The position numbers and the translations under genes were made by a program. Of a DNA stretch of 32,789 nt, positions 23,765-32,494 are shown piece by piece (positions within the stretch are counted from its first letter, which is position 1; each line of letters begins with the position of its first letter). Source of the DNA: Bacteroidota bacterium (lineage in GTDB: Bacteria; Bacteroidota; Bacteroidia; Bacteroidales; VadinHA17); the NCBI GenBank assembly GCA_012729475.1, contig JAAYDB010000150.1:1-32789 (forward strand). Direction: 5' to 3'. The notes below the pieces were generated by a model. The model worked only from the letters and a program-made list of their open reading frames with translations, was not told the DNA's origin and made no database searches.

Positions 23765-26452
23765 TTAATTTATCTTCAGGATAAATCTTATTCCGATATT
23801 TTTGTATCTGAGGTTCTCTAATCCGGCATATACACCAAATTCACCTATCAGAGATATTTCACTTACACTGTATCCTATCTCCATATAATTCCTGTGATAA
23901 TCCGATCCGAGATAGGAGAAAGTGAGGTTCTCGCTCATCAGAGTTTTGCTGAGGCCCGGAAGATATTTGAGCATCAGATACGGTGTTGTATACCGGCTGT
24001 GGGCTTCAACATAAAAATCGGGAGTACTGAGTGAGTAAAAAGGAGGAAGCCTGAAGGCATCCTGGTAATCATTTATTGTTAGTAACAAGGGCTGAGTGTT
24101 AAAATGAAAGAAATCGTAATAGCTAAGCTGAGACTTATTTAAAAAGAACCCTGTCTCTATTCTCCACCTGAAAGTGCTGAAAGCTCCTATGTCACTCTCT
24201 TTATATGCCAGGAGTTTTATCTTGTCGAAATGGCTGTATGTGCCGGATGACGGATCCTGTTCATTGATACCGTGTTTCCATGAAAACCTGAATGACGGCC
24301 AGTCAGAACCCTGTGGTATCCTTACCCCATTGTTCATCCTGTAACGTTGTCGAGGAGTATAAGTGATTTCTGTTCCAAAATGGTAATGCTTCATATCTCT
24401 TAGTGAGTATACAGGATCAGCTCCTTCTTCCAGGTAAGGATTTTCAGGTTTGTTGTCTGAATAACCCTGATCAGTGCTGATAAAAGAAAAATCAGTGGTG
24501 TTAATAAGAAGCTTTCTGTTATCCAATCCTCCGTTTATCTCAATAGTCAGGCCGTTGCTTACTGTAGTTCTGTACCCGAGTGTGAGGTAATCACTTCCAT
24601 ATAGTTTAAGAAGATTATTCTCTGCTAAAAGGGAGCTCAATGTGTTTATCAGTTTATTTACGCTCCCACCATCACTTATATCCCTGCTTATCATTCCTGC
24701 ATTGAAAAAGAATTGCTGGTTTTTCTTTCTGTCAAAGAGGTAATTACCGTTCACCCTCCAGATAAATGATCTCCTGCTGAAAGCATAACTCATTTCGGGA
24801 GATATAGTAAGCTGTGATGCATCTTTCCATTTTTTACTTATTCTGAAATCCAGACCATGGACAAAGCCGTCAACGGTACTGAAACTGAAATTATCAGGAT
24901 CCAGCAAGCCTCCGTAATTAAAACTGAAGTTTGTTGTATCAGACCAGGTATGTCCGAATGCAAGGTTGCCTAAAAATGAAAAGAATTTATTCTGCTCCTT
25001 TTTATCATCATTGTCTTGCAAAACAGTTTCATCCGTGCCAGAGCTCTTTTCCATCAGAATGCTGTCGCGTTTCATAACACTTATTATCTCTGGTTCTGAC
25101 AGAGGTATTGGTCTTATTTCAGCCCAGTATGCACTGTCTGTGTTATAGGCATCGTCCGCTATTGTCCTCACTGTATTGTCTTTAATTTCAAGGCTTTCGC
25201 GTATGCTGTCGGGTTGGGCTTTCTCGGATTCTTTATTCATTAACCTGGCAAGTCTGATCATATCACGGTTAGTCATTTCATCATCCTTAAGTATCTCCTC
25301 AATTTTCTGTTGTTTATCGGAGATATTTTTTTCATTGCTTACTGCATGCCTTTTGAAAGAATCAGTTGTTATAGAAGATGGTTTTTTCAGTAACAGGTTG
25401 GGTCTGACTTCAATGTACCTTACTGAGCTAAGGTATTCTGCATCGGCACTTACACCCAAAACACCTATGTTGATTACAAAATTATGGCTGACTGGCAACC
25501 ATATATCGTCCTGAACGGGTACATATAACTGCTGAATGCTTATCCTGCCGGCAATATTATCATTAATAAGGTCAACACTATGCAGGCACCAGAGATTTTC
25601 AATAATATAAATTGTTCCTTCAAAAAGCTGCTGGCTCTTCATTCTGGGAATGACCTGTATCTTGTTCAGAGTGATATTTCCCTGAGTTGTGGCGCCGAGA
25701 TATCTAAACCTGTAATATGAAAAAGCCTGGGGTGAAAGCGGTGAAATAGCAACGCCCGCCAGTAATGGCTGATAAAAGCTGGCCTGGATAAAATCCATTG
25801 GAGAAATATTTTCACCCTCTTCAGGAAAAGTGCTGTTGACCGAAATGACTTTTTGAACATAACTGTCGGGTGCAGTAAACTCAACTTCATTAAAAGATTC
25901 CAGCATAAAAATATCACCTTCCAAGACACGCCTGGTTATCTCCCGGTCCTTTTCTTCACTGTTTGTTGTGATGGATATCCTTTTGCGCAATAACCTTGGG
26001 ATTTTCTTGAAAACCAGATTACCCTTAAGATAAACTTCGGCTTTATAATACTCTGTATTATTCAGATAATAAGGGGCCATTCCTATGGATTTTCTCATTA
26101 TGCCGTAAGCCGGATCTTCTCCTGTAGCCAATATCTTTACCTCGGGTATCTGGTAGTATTGCATTGAGAGCGAAACATCCTTTGTGGTCGGTTTAGCATT
26201 CACTATTATATCATAGGTAAGAGGAGAATAGCCCAGACACTGGTAGCTTATCCGGTACCGGCCTTCAGGAATCCTTATCTCATAATCGCCTTTCCCGTTT
26301 GTTGTTGTACCCTGCCTGAGCTCATGAATATAAACTGTGGCATAAGGTACGGGATCACCGGATTCATTGCTTATCCTGCCCCTGATAACCTGCGATTCAG
26401 CAATAAACGACAAATAAGAAAAAAAAATTACCAGAATAATTTTAGCTTTCAT
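23765..26452 (-). CDS. DUF5686 outer-membrane protein with N-terminal carboxypeptidase-regulatory-like domain
   Basis: This 895-residue protein has a Sec signal peptide (about 1-20, ending FIAESQ). A carboxypeptidase-regulatory-like beta domain follows (about 21-107, VIRGRISNESGDPVPYATVYIHE, then TTNGKGDYEIRIPEGRY). The DUF5686 region covers most of the rest. From about residue 480 alternating aromatic strands and a final IRFILKIN suggest an outer-membrane beta-barrel. The layout recalls TonB-dependent receptors, but I see no TonB plug motif. Family members are common in Bacteroidota and of unknown function; transport or surface assembly is inference. It lies downstream of rsmI on the same strand, with a hairpin in the 65-base gap, so whether the two are co-transcribed is uncertain. 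Confidence 0.87.
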   Translation of the reverse strand: MKAKIILVIFFSYLSFIAESQVIRGRISNESGDPVPYATVYIHELRQGTTTNGKGDYEIRIPEGRYRISYQCLGYSPLTYDIIVNAKPTTKDVSLSMQYYQIPEVKILATGEDPAYGIMRKSIGMAPYYLNNTEYYKAEVYLKGNLVFKKIPRLLRKRISITTNSEEKDREITRRVLEGDIFMLESFNEVEFTAPDSYVQKVISVNSTFPEEGENISPMDFIQASFYQPLLAGVAISPLSPQAFSYYRFRYLGATTQGNITLNKIQVIPRMKSQQLFEGTIYIIENLWCLHSVDLINDNIAGRISIQQLYVPVQDDIWLPVSHNFVINIGVLGVSADAEYLSSVRYIEVRPNLLLKKPSSITTDSFKRHAVSNEKNISDKQQKIEEILKDDEMTNRDMIRLARLMNKESEKAQPDSIRESLEIKDNTVRTIADDAYNTDSAYWAEIRPIPLSEPEIISVMKRDSILMEKSSGTDETVLQDNDDKKEQNKFFSFLGNLAFGHTWSDTTNFSFNYGGLLDPDNFSFSTVDGFVHGLDFRISKKWKDASQLTISPEMSYAFSRRSFIWRVNGNYLFDRKKNQQFFFNAGMISRDISDGGSVNKLINTLSSLLAENNLLKLYGSDYLTLGYRTTVSNGLTIEINGGLDNRKLLINTTDFSFISTDQGYSDNKPENPYLEEGADPVYSLRDMKHYHFGTEITYTPRQRYRMNNGVRIPQGSDWPSFRFSWKHGINEQDPSSGTYSHFDKIKLLAYKESDIGAFSTFRWRIETGFFLNKSQLSYYDFFHFNTQPLLLTINDYQDAFRLPPFYSLSTPDFYVEAHSRYTTPYLMLKYLPGLSKTLMSENLTFSYLGSDYHRNYMEIGYSVSEISLIGEFGVYAGLENLRYKNIGIRFILKIN

Positions 26453-26496
26453 TACAATTATTTGATTTATCCGGTGAGGTGTGGTTCATATCATAA

Positions 26497-26519
26497 AACT
26501 GGTTCGCCCCGGCGCAGTT
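26497..26519 (-). terminator. Hairpin just after rsmI, possible terminator or attenuator
   Basis: On the - strand AACTG plus CGC pair with GCG plus CAGTT around a CGGG loop, with a 3-base bulge (AAC) and a short TTTT following. It overlaps the rsmI stop codon. The T-tract is short, so it may only reduce read-through into the DUF5686 gene. Confidence 0.35.
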
Positions 26520-27198
26520 ATGTTTTTTGGTCACTGCCTTTTACAACGATAACTATTTCTCCTTTGGCAGGGTTATTACTGAAATGATCTATAAGTGATG
26601 AAAGGGTTCCTCTTATAGTCTCCTCATATATTTTGCTCAGTTCTCTGGATACAGATGCTTCTCTGCCGGAGCCGAAATGGGAGACCATATCATTGAGGGT
26701 TTTTATAAGCCGGTAAGGGGATTCATAAAATATCATTGTACGTGGTTCATCTTCAAGAGAAACAAGTCGTTTATTACGTCCTTTTTTAACAGGCAGAAAA
26801 CCTTCAAAACAGAATCTGTCACATGGTAATCCGGAATTGACAAGGGCAGGAATAAGTGCTGTTGCTCCCGGAAGCGTTTCAATCTCGATACCCTGTTCCA
26901 GACAGGTCCTGACCAGAAGATAGCCAGGATCAGAAATTCCCGGTGTTCCTGCATCAGATATCAAGGCTATCTTATCTCCTGCCAACAGTTTTTTACATAT
27001 CGAATCAACACTTTTGTGTTCGTTGAACATATGATGTGACCTGAGGGCTGCCCTGATATTGAAATGATTAAGTAGTTTTAGAGCCTGACGGGTGTCTTCC
27101 GCAAGAATAAGATCAACACTCCCAAGTATTTCAAGAGCCCTGAAAGTTATGTCATTGAGATTTCCGACAGGAGTAGGGACAAGGAATAACTTAGACAT
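26518..27198 (-). CDS. rsmI: 16S rRNA (cytidine-1402 2'-O)-methyltransferase
   Basis: RsmI methylates the ribose of C1402 in the 16S rRNA decoding centre using SAM. The 226-residue protein begins with the diagnostic LFLVPTPVGNLNDITFRALE. It continues with ILAEDTRQALKLLNH, ALISDAGTPGISDPGYLLV and LPGATALIPALVNSGLP, all hallmarks of this tetrapyrrole-methylase-fold family, and later FYESPYRL and VSRELSKIYEE. It is somewhat shorter than the roughly 280 residues common in Proteobacteria, ending soon after GEIVIVVKG, which suggests the C-terminal extension is absent. It overlaps the preceding uncharacterised gene by 8 bases. Confidence 0.94.
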   Translation of the reverse strand: MSKLFLVPTPVGNLNDITFRALEILGSVDLILAEDTRQALKLLNHFNIRAALRSHHMFNEHKSVDSICKKLLAGDKIALISDAGTPGISDPGYLLVRTCLEQGIEIETLPGATALIPALVNSGLPCDRFCFEGFLPVKKGRNKRLVSLEDEPRTMIFYESPYRLIKTLNDMVSHFGSGREASVSRELSKIYEETIRGTLSSLIDHFSNNPAKGEIVIVVKGSDQKT

Positions 27199-27967
27199 GC
27201 CCGGGGAATTTTCGTTTTATGAGTTCGAATAATTGTTTTGAAGCCTCACTTTCTGCCATATTTCCGGCATAACCCATAATTATTTCTTTTGCATCTGAGA
27301 GACAGGCAGACTTGTTTAACTGTTCAATTGCCTTATTGTAGCTGTCTGTGTTTCCATCAAATATCTCCCTGATAAATAAAAACCTGTCATTTATACCTAT
27401 TGCATCGTACAGATCGGATACAGGCCTGGCTTTATTGCTGTCTGATAGTTCATTGGGGCCTTTCTGGCCGGATATTTTCTCATTTAATCTGCCAGGTAAT
27501 GATGAAAATGTATCGGCAATAATGGTCTGTGCCGATACTTTCTTTTTCTCAACTGTTGTTTTTTGTTCACCAGGTGAGCCGGTTCCTGTTATGTTGTTTA
27601 TTTTGGAAGATTCCGGTTTCCTGATGCCAGGTGGTTCTGGCTGTATTCTTTCAGAAAAATCTTCAGGAATCTTATTATCAGACGGGGAGCTTACAGAAGC
27701 AAAGGGTTCTGAAAGAGCAGCAGAATTGTTATCTGTAATAGCCTTTGTGTCATCTTCTGCTTTTTGGGACTCTTTTTGTACTGGCACAGAGAAAGAGGCA
27801 GAGCTGTCTTTGAGAAATGATATTATTTCTGCAGCACTTTTACATTTCGATTTTGCCAGTTCCACCTGAAAAGCAGGAACTCCCGGATAATTTTTTAAAT
27901 CATCGATTATTTCCCCGGCTTCATACAGATCTTTTATAATCAAATCGACTGTTCTATTAAAATCCAT
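27191..27967 (-). CDS. Conserved hypothetical protein with low-complexity linker
   Basis: I do not recognise a named family. The 258-residue protein has a helical N-terminal part (about 1-57, RTVDLIIKDLYEAGEIIDDL), a Ser/Pro/Glu/Lys-rich low-complexity middle (about 58-170), and a helical C-terminal part (about 175-258, LYDAIGINDRFLFIREIFDG, then YNKAIEQLNKSACLSDAKEI). The C-terminal region resembles a segment seen in uncharacterised Bacteroidota proteins. No signal peptide or membrane segment is present. The gene overlaps rsmI by 8 bases and likely shares its transcript. An exact -7 promoter element lies upstream. A scaffold or adaptor role is possible from the helix-linker-helix layout, but this is speculation. 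Confidence 0.7.
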   Translation of the reverse strand: MDFNRTVDLIIKDLYEAGEIIDDLKNYPGVPAFQVELAKSKCKSAAEIISFLKDSSASFSVPVQKESQKAEDDTKAITDNNSAALSEPFASVSSPSDNKIPEDFSERIQPEPPGIRKPESSKINNITGTGSPGEQKTTVEKKKVSAQTIIADTFSSLPGRLNEKISGQKGPNELSDSNKARPVSDLYDAIGINDRFLFIREIFDGNTDSYNKAIEQLNKSACLSDAKEIIMGYAGNMAESEASKQLFELIKRKFPGHV

Positions 27968-28247
27968 ATTATTTGATATTTATATAACAAAGCAATTTCC
28001 TTATTTTGCAAAATTAAGGATAATTCTGCAAGTGTAACGGAACATTATGACAAATTGGTACTTATTATCCGGTTTAAATACAAAAGGGTCCTTTTAGAAA
28101 CAGAGTAAGTGCACTGGCAGGCAAAATATGACGTGAAAAAGAACTTACAGATCAACCTGTGTAAAAGATATGATATTATATCAGGGTTGTAGCCATAGCA
28201 GGTAAGAGCTTTTATTTTAACTTAGCCGGAGAAAAAACGAAAAGCAA
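27968..28247. other. 280-base divergent intergenic region with three short palindromes
   Basis: This is the longest gene-free stretch in the window. On the - strand side it holds a -7 element for the hypothetical gene. On the other side, upstream of murF-alr, are three short inverted repeats: AAAAGG-GT-CCTTTT (28082-28095), AGTGCACT (28108-28115) and TGATAT-T-ATATCA (28171-28183). No tRNA, riboswitch consensus or convincing small gene is seen; a 16-codon frame at 28047-28097 is not supported by anything else. Confidence 0.5.
28009..28016 (-). promoter_or_regulatory. -7 promoter element for hypothetical-rsmI genes
   Basis: The - strand reads TAATTTTG, an exact TAnnTTTG match, 41 bases before the ATG of the hypothetical gene. 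No clear -33 TTTG lies at the right spacing. Confidence 0.45.
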
Positions 28248-30710
28248 TTGAAATTAAAAACATCCGATATTGCCTCCATAACAGGAGGGGAGTTGAAAGG
28301 CGACCCTGACCTGATTGCTACGAATATCCTTATTGACAGCCGTCACCAGAATCCTGGAGAGGACCCTGCATTTTTAGCTATAAGAGGTGTCAATCATGAT
28401 GGGCATCATTTTATCCCGGTCATGTACGATAAAGGTGTAAGGATTTTTATTGTGGAAAAGCTTCCGGATGAGATTGAAAGGTTCTCTGCATCAGCATTTA
28501 TCATTACCCCGGATACAGTATCTGCTCTCCAGCTTATAGCTACTTATGTGAGAAGATCTTTTAGCTCGCCTGTTTTAGCTGTGACGGGAAGTACAGGAAA
28601 GACTATTGTCAAAGAGTGGCTTGCAGATGTTATTGGGTTAACTGTCCCCCTTGTCCGGAGCCCCCGCAGTTATAATTCTCAGACAGGAGTGCCCCTGTCT
28701 GTTCTTAAGCTTGACAATAAGTACAGGATGGCTATAATTGAGGCCGGCATTTCACGTATGCAGGAGATGGATAATCTCCGGAAAGTTATTGACCCTTCTA
28801 TTGGTGTAATTACCAATATTGGTGATGCGCACAGTGAAAATTTTCCTGATAATGCTGTAAAAGCAAGAGAGAAACTGAAACTTTTCAGGGATGCTTCAAT
28901 GATTATTTATTGCCGTGATTATAAAATCATTCACGAGGCGATAGTAAATGAGCCAGGGTTTCAGTCAAAGATCCTTGTCGACTGGTCTCTCAGTGATCCT
29001 GAAGCTAAAATAAGAGTATCGCTGATTACCGGTCGTGACAGATCAACAGATATTGAAATGAATTACAATGGGAAGAAATATTCTTTTATGATTCCCTTCG
29101 TTGACCGGGCTTCTGTTGAAAATGCTGTGACAGTGGCATCGGTCTGTCTGGCTTTGCAGATTGACAGGAGAGTTATCAGGGAAGGCCTGGCCTCTCTTGT
29201 CTCAGTAGCCATGAGGATGGAAGTTAAATCGGGAATTAATAATTGCCAGCTTATAGAGGATTATTATAATTCCGATCCGGGTTCATTACGAATGGCCCTG
29301 GATTATCTGACAACACGTAACAGCAGAAAATCAACCCTTATCATATCTGATTTTATACAGACGGGACGCGATAAGAAGGATCTGTATTCTGAAGTAGCAG
29401 CTATGATAAGGGAAACGGGTATTGTGAGAGTTATCGGAATAGGTCCAGAGCTTACAGAATGCAAATCTTTCTTTGAAAAGAATTCAGAATTTTATTATTC
29501 TACTGACGAATTTATTCTTCGTTTCAATTCTACTGATTATAAGGATGAGGCTATTCTCCTGAAAGGGGCAAGAAAATACGAGTTTGAAAAAATAAGCCGT
29601 CTTCTGGAACAGCAGCTTCATCAGACTGTTCTGGAGATAAACCTGGATGCAATTGCACATAATCTGAATGAATTCAGGAGAGTGCTTCAGCCGGGGACAC
29701 GTATCATGGCCATGGTAAAAGCTTTTGCCTATGGTGCCGGTCCTGCTGAGATTGCCGCTTTACTTGAGTATCACAGAATAAGTTATCTTGGTGTTGCATA
29801 TGCTGATGAGGGAGTAGAACTAAGAAACGCAGGGGTTACCATGCCTGTGATGGTAATGAACCATGATCCTTATTCCTGCGACCTGATAATAAGATATAAT
29901 CTTGAACCGGTTATTTACAGTTTTCTTTCTCTGGAGAGATTTTCAGCAGTAGCTGCAAAACATGGCCTGGTACAGTATCCTGTGCATATAAAAATTGATA
30001 CAGGGATGCACAGACTGGGATTCATGCCAGAAGAGATACCTGAACTTATAACAAAGCTAAAAAAGCTTGAACAACTGAGTGTAGCTTCGGTTTTTTCACA
30101 TCTGTCTTCGAGTGAGGATGAAGGTTGTGATACTTTCACACACAAACAGGCTGAAGTTTTTAAGGATGCCGTTGCCGGTTTACGTAAAGAGTTGGGATAT
30201 AATTTTCTGAGGCATTTGTGTAATTCATCAGGAATAATACGTTTCCCTCAATATCATTTTGATATGGTAAGGCCCGGAATAGGCATATATGGTATTGACC
30301 ATCTGGGCCGACTGGACCTGAAACCTGTCGGTCGTTTTAAAACGCGGATATCTCAGATAAAAAAGGTCGGTGCCGGAGAACCTGTAGGATATGGGTGTAC
30401 AGATGTGTCTGATGAGGAACGTACTATAGCCATCCTGCCGGTAGGCTATGCAGATGGTCTGAAAAGAATGCTGGGAAACGGGAAAGGCTATCTCTTTATC
30501 AGAAATACAAAGGTGCCTATAGCAGGTAATATATGTATGGATATGTGTATGGTTGATATAACAGGCCTGGAAGCTGTAACTGGTGATGAGGCAGAAATAT
30601 TCGGAGAAAATATAGATATAGGTGAAGTAGCTGGTTTATGTCAGACTATTCCGTATGAGATACTCACCTCCATACCCAGGAGAGTAAGGCGTATTTTCTA
30701 TCACGAATGA
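28248..30710 (+). CDS. murF-alr: Bifunctional MurF (UDP-MurNAc-tripeptide:D-Ala-D-Ala ligase) / alanine racemase
   Basis: This 820-residue fusion supplies peptidoglycan precursors. The C-terminal racemase makes D-alanine, and the N-terminal MurF domain adds D-Ala-D-Ala (made by Ddl, also in this window) to the UDP-MurNAc tripeptide. MurF spans about 1-450, with the ATP loop AVTGSTGKTIVKEW (G114-K118-T119), where most MurF proteins have GxNGKT. The racemase spans about 457-820, with PLP lysine K491 in MAMVKAFAYGAG, catalytic tyrosine Y715 in PVGYGCTD, and NICMDMCMVDIT. The fusion is typical of Bacteroidota. The start is a TTG at 28248; no upstream in-frame ATG fits, and the following residues (KLKTSDIASITGGELKGD) match the usual MurF beginning. 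Its stop directly abuts that of the convergent nadE. Confidence 0.95.
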   Translation: MKLKTSDIASITGGELKGDPDLIATNILIDSRHQNPGEDPAFLAIRGVNHDGHHFIPVMYDKGVRIFIVEKLPDEIERFSASAFIITPDTVSALQLIATYVRRSFSSPVLAVTGSTGKTIVKEWLADVIGLTVPLVRSPRSYNSQTGVPLSVLKLDNKYRMAIIEAGISRMQEMDNLRKVIDPSIGVITNIGDAHSENFPDNAVKAREKLKLFRDASMIIYCRDYKIIHEAIVNEPGFQSKILVDWSLSDPEAKIRVSLITGRDRSTDIEMNYNGKKYSFMIPFVDRASVENAVTVASVCLALQIDRRVIREGLASLVSVAMRMEVKSGINNCQLIEDYYNSDPGSLRMALDYLTTRNSRKSTLIISDFIQTGRDKKDLYSEVAAMIRETGIVRVIGIGPELTECKSFFEKNSEFYYSTDEFILRFNSTDYKDEAILLKGARKYEFEKISRLLEQQLHQTVLEINLDAIAHNLNEFRRVLQPGTRIMAMVKAFAYGAGPAEIAALLEYHRISYLGVAYADEGVELRNAGVTMPVMVMNHDPYSCDLIIRYNLEPVIYSFLSLERFSAVAAKHGLVQYPVHIKIDTGMHRLGFMPEEIPELITKLKKLEQLSVASVFSHLSSSEDEGCDTFTHKQAEVFKDAVAGLRKELGYNFLRHLCNSSGIIRFPQYHFDMVRPGIGIYGIDHLGRLDLKPVGRFKTRISQIKKVGAGEPVGYGCTDVSDEERTIAILPVGYADGLKRMLGNGKGYLFIRNTKVPIAGNICMDMCMVDITGLEAVTGDEAEIFGENIDIGEVAGLCQTIPYEILTSIPRRVRRIFYHE

Positions 30711-32363
30711 TCAGTATTTTGCAACAAGAGGCATCCTTCTCCCGTCACCAAACGATTTGGAAGAGATCCTGAGAACAGGAGGCGCCTGATATCGTTTATA
30801 TTCATTACAATTAATCATCCCTATAACCTTTTCCACAGTCTGTCTGTCAATACCTTCTCCTGAAATTTTCTCAGGCGGTTTCTGCTGTTCAATGTACTGG
30901 TAAAGGATTGAATCAAGTATTTTATAGTCAGGAAGAGAGTCAGAATCGAGTTGATCTGGTCTTAACTCGGCAGAAGGGGGTTTATTGAGGATATTTAGCG
31001 GTATATTCTCTCTTTCTCTGTTAATATAATATGCAAGTTTATATGCATCTGTTTTATACACATCACCGATAACAGATAATCCTCCGGCCATATCACCGTA
31101 AAGGGTTCCGTAACCAACAGCTGCTTCACTTTTGTTAGAAGTGTTTAAAAGGATACAACCGAACTTATTTGAGAAAGCCATAAGATATACAGCTCTTATT
31201 CTGGCCTGTATGTTTTCTTCTGTAACATCTCTTTTCATTCCTTTGAAAAACGGTTTCAGATCTTTTTCGAAAGCTGTGAAAGGACGTTCAATATTAATAA
31301 TATCATAACTAACATCAATATTTTTTGCCAGGGACACAGCATCTGTCACAGAATGTTCTGATGAATATCTTGAGGGCATTAAAAGGGCCCGGACATGCTT
31401 ATTGCCAAGAGCTTCCGCAGCCAGACACAGTACGAGAGCCGAATCAAGCCCTCCTGAGAGGCCCAGAATGCAACCTGAGAGACCTGTTTTTCTGAAATAA
31501 TCACGGATGCCTGTTATAAGAGCTTTGTGAATAAGTTCTACAGAAGATTTTTTTTCTGGATTCCTGACAGTATTTCCTTCCATAATATCTGAAACAGAAA
31601 ACGTTTCCACAGACTCTTCGAAAAAGGGAAGCTGGGCTATAAGATCACCCTTCCGGTTAATTATTTTTGAAGCACCATCAAAGATCAGTTCTGTATTTGC
31701 TCCTGTCTGGTTAACTGTTACCAAAGGAATACCATGCTTCCTGGCTTTTTTTCTGAAAATATCAGCTTTCATTTCAATTTTTGAATATGAAAATGGAGAT
31801 GCTGAGATATTTATAATAAGATCCGGCTTATGTTTTGCCAGTTGATCCATTGGAGAAATTGTGTATATCCTCTGCTTTTCAAATTCATTATCAAATGATT
31901 GTTCATCCCAGAGATCTTCACAGATGGTAAGAGCCAGCCTGAGACCGCCCAGTGTGAAGATCCTGAAATCTTTGCCGGGTTCAAAATATCTGTATTCATC
32001 AAAGATATCATATGTTGGAAGCAGAGCCTTGTTGACAGAAAATACTATTTCTCCTTCTGAAAGAACAAGTGCAGAGTTAAAAAGTTTCTTCCCTCCGGCA
32101 TCCCTGTTTAGGGTAGGAGATCCTACAATGGCTGTAATACCCTTGCATTCTTTTGATATATCCCTGACAGCATCCTGGCAGTTCGTGATAAAGTCTTGCC
32201 GGTCAAGAAGATCCAGCGGAGGGTAACCAGAGATGCATAGCTCTGAAAAGATTATGAGGTCAGCTTTTTCTTCTTTTGCCATTTTTATGGCATCACATAT
32301 AAGTGTTTTATTCAGTTCGAAGTTGCCAATATGATAATTTAATTGCGCTAAAGTTATTTTCAT
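30711..32363 (-). CDS. nadE: Glutamine-dependent NAD(+) synthetase
   Basis: NadE converts nicotinic acid adenine dinucleotide to NAD using ATP and ammonia. This 550-residue form has its own glutaminase. The N-terminal nitrilase-like domain (about 1-260) carries the full catalytic triad: E41 in FSELCISGYPP, K112 in NKALLPTYD and C148 in LTICEDLW. The C-terminal synthetase domain has the ATP-pyrophosphatase loop SGGLDS at 303-308, followed by LLNTSNKSEAAVGYGTLYGD. Length agrees with the shorter bacterial glutamine-dependent type. The start is the ATG at 32363. The 131-base gap upstream is AT-rich, and I found no exact TAnnTTTG in it. Confidence 0.96.
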   Translation of the reverse strand: MKITLAQLNYHIGNFELNKTLICDAIKMAKEEKADLIIFSELCISGYPPLDLLDRQDFITNCQDAVRDISKECKGITAIVGSPTLNRDAGGKKLFNSALVLSEGEIVFSVNKALLPTYDIFDEYRYFEPGKDFRIFTLGGLRLALTICEDLWDEQSFDNEFEKQRIYTISPMDQLAKHKPDLIINISASPFSYSKIEMKADIFRKKARKHGIPLVTVNQTGANTELIFDGASKIINRKGDLIAQLPFFEESVETFSVSDIMEGNTVRNPEKKSSVELIHKALITGIRDYFRKTGLSGCILGLSGGLDSALVLCLAAEALGNKHVRALLMPSRYSSEHSVTDAVSLAKNIDVSYDIINIERPFTAFEKDLKPFFKGMKRDVTEENIQARIRAVYLMAFSNKFGCILLNTSNKSEAAVGYGTLYGDMAGGLSVIGDVYKTDAYKLAYYINRERENIPLNILNKPPSAELRPDQLDSDSLPDYKILDSILYQYIEQQKPPEKISGEGIDRQTVEKVIGMINCNEYKRYQAPPVLRISSKSFGDGRRMPLVAKY

Positions 32364-32494
32364 ACGTAAAAAATTTTTATTTTATTGTAAATAAAGAAAA
32401 TAAAAATTTCCTTAACTCTGTAAACGCTTCGCTCTCACATTAACATTTTTAATCATGTCCGGTTCATTCGTTTATTCAATTGAGCTGTAGTATA

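Noticed and set aside
28047-28097. 16-codon open frame upstream of murF-alr as a leader peptide
   Set aside because: No codon run, ribosome-binding site or terminator/antiterminator arrangement supports attenuation; a frame this short is expected by chance.
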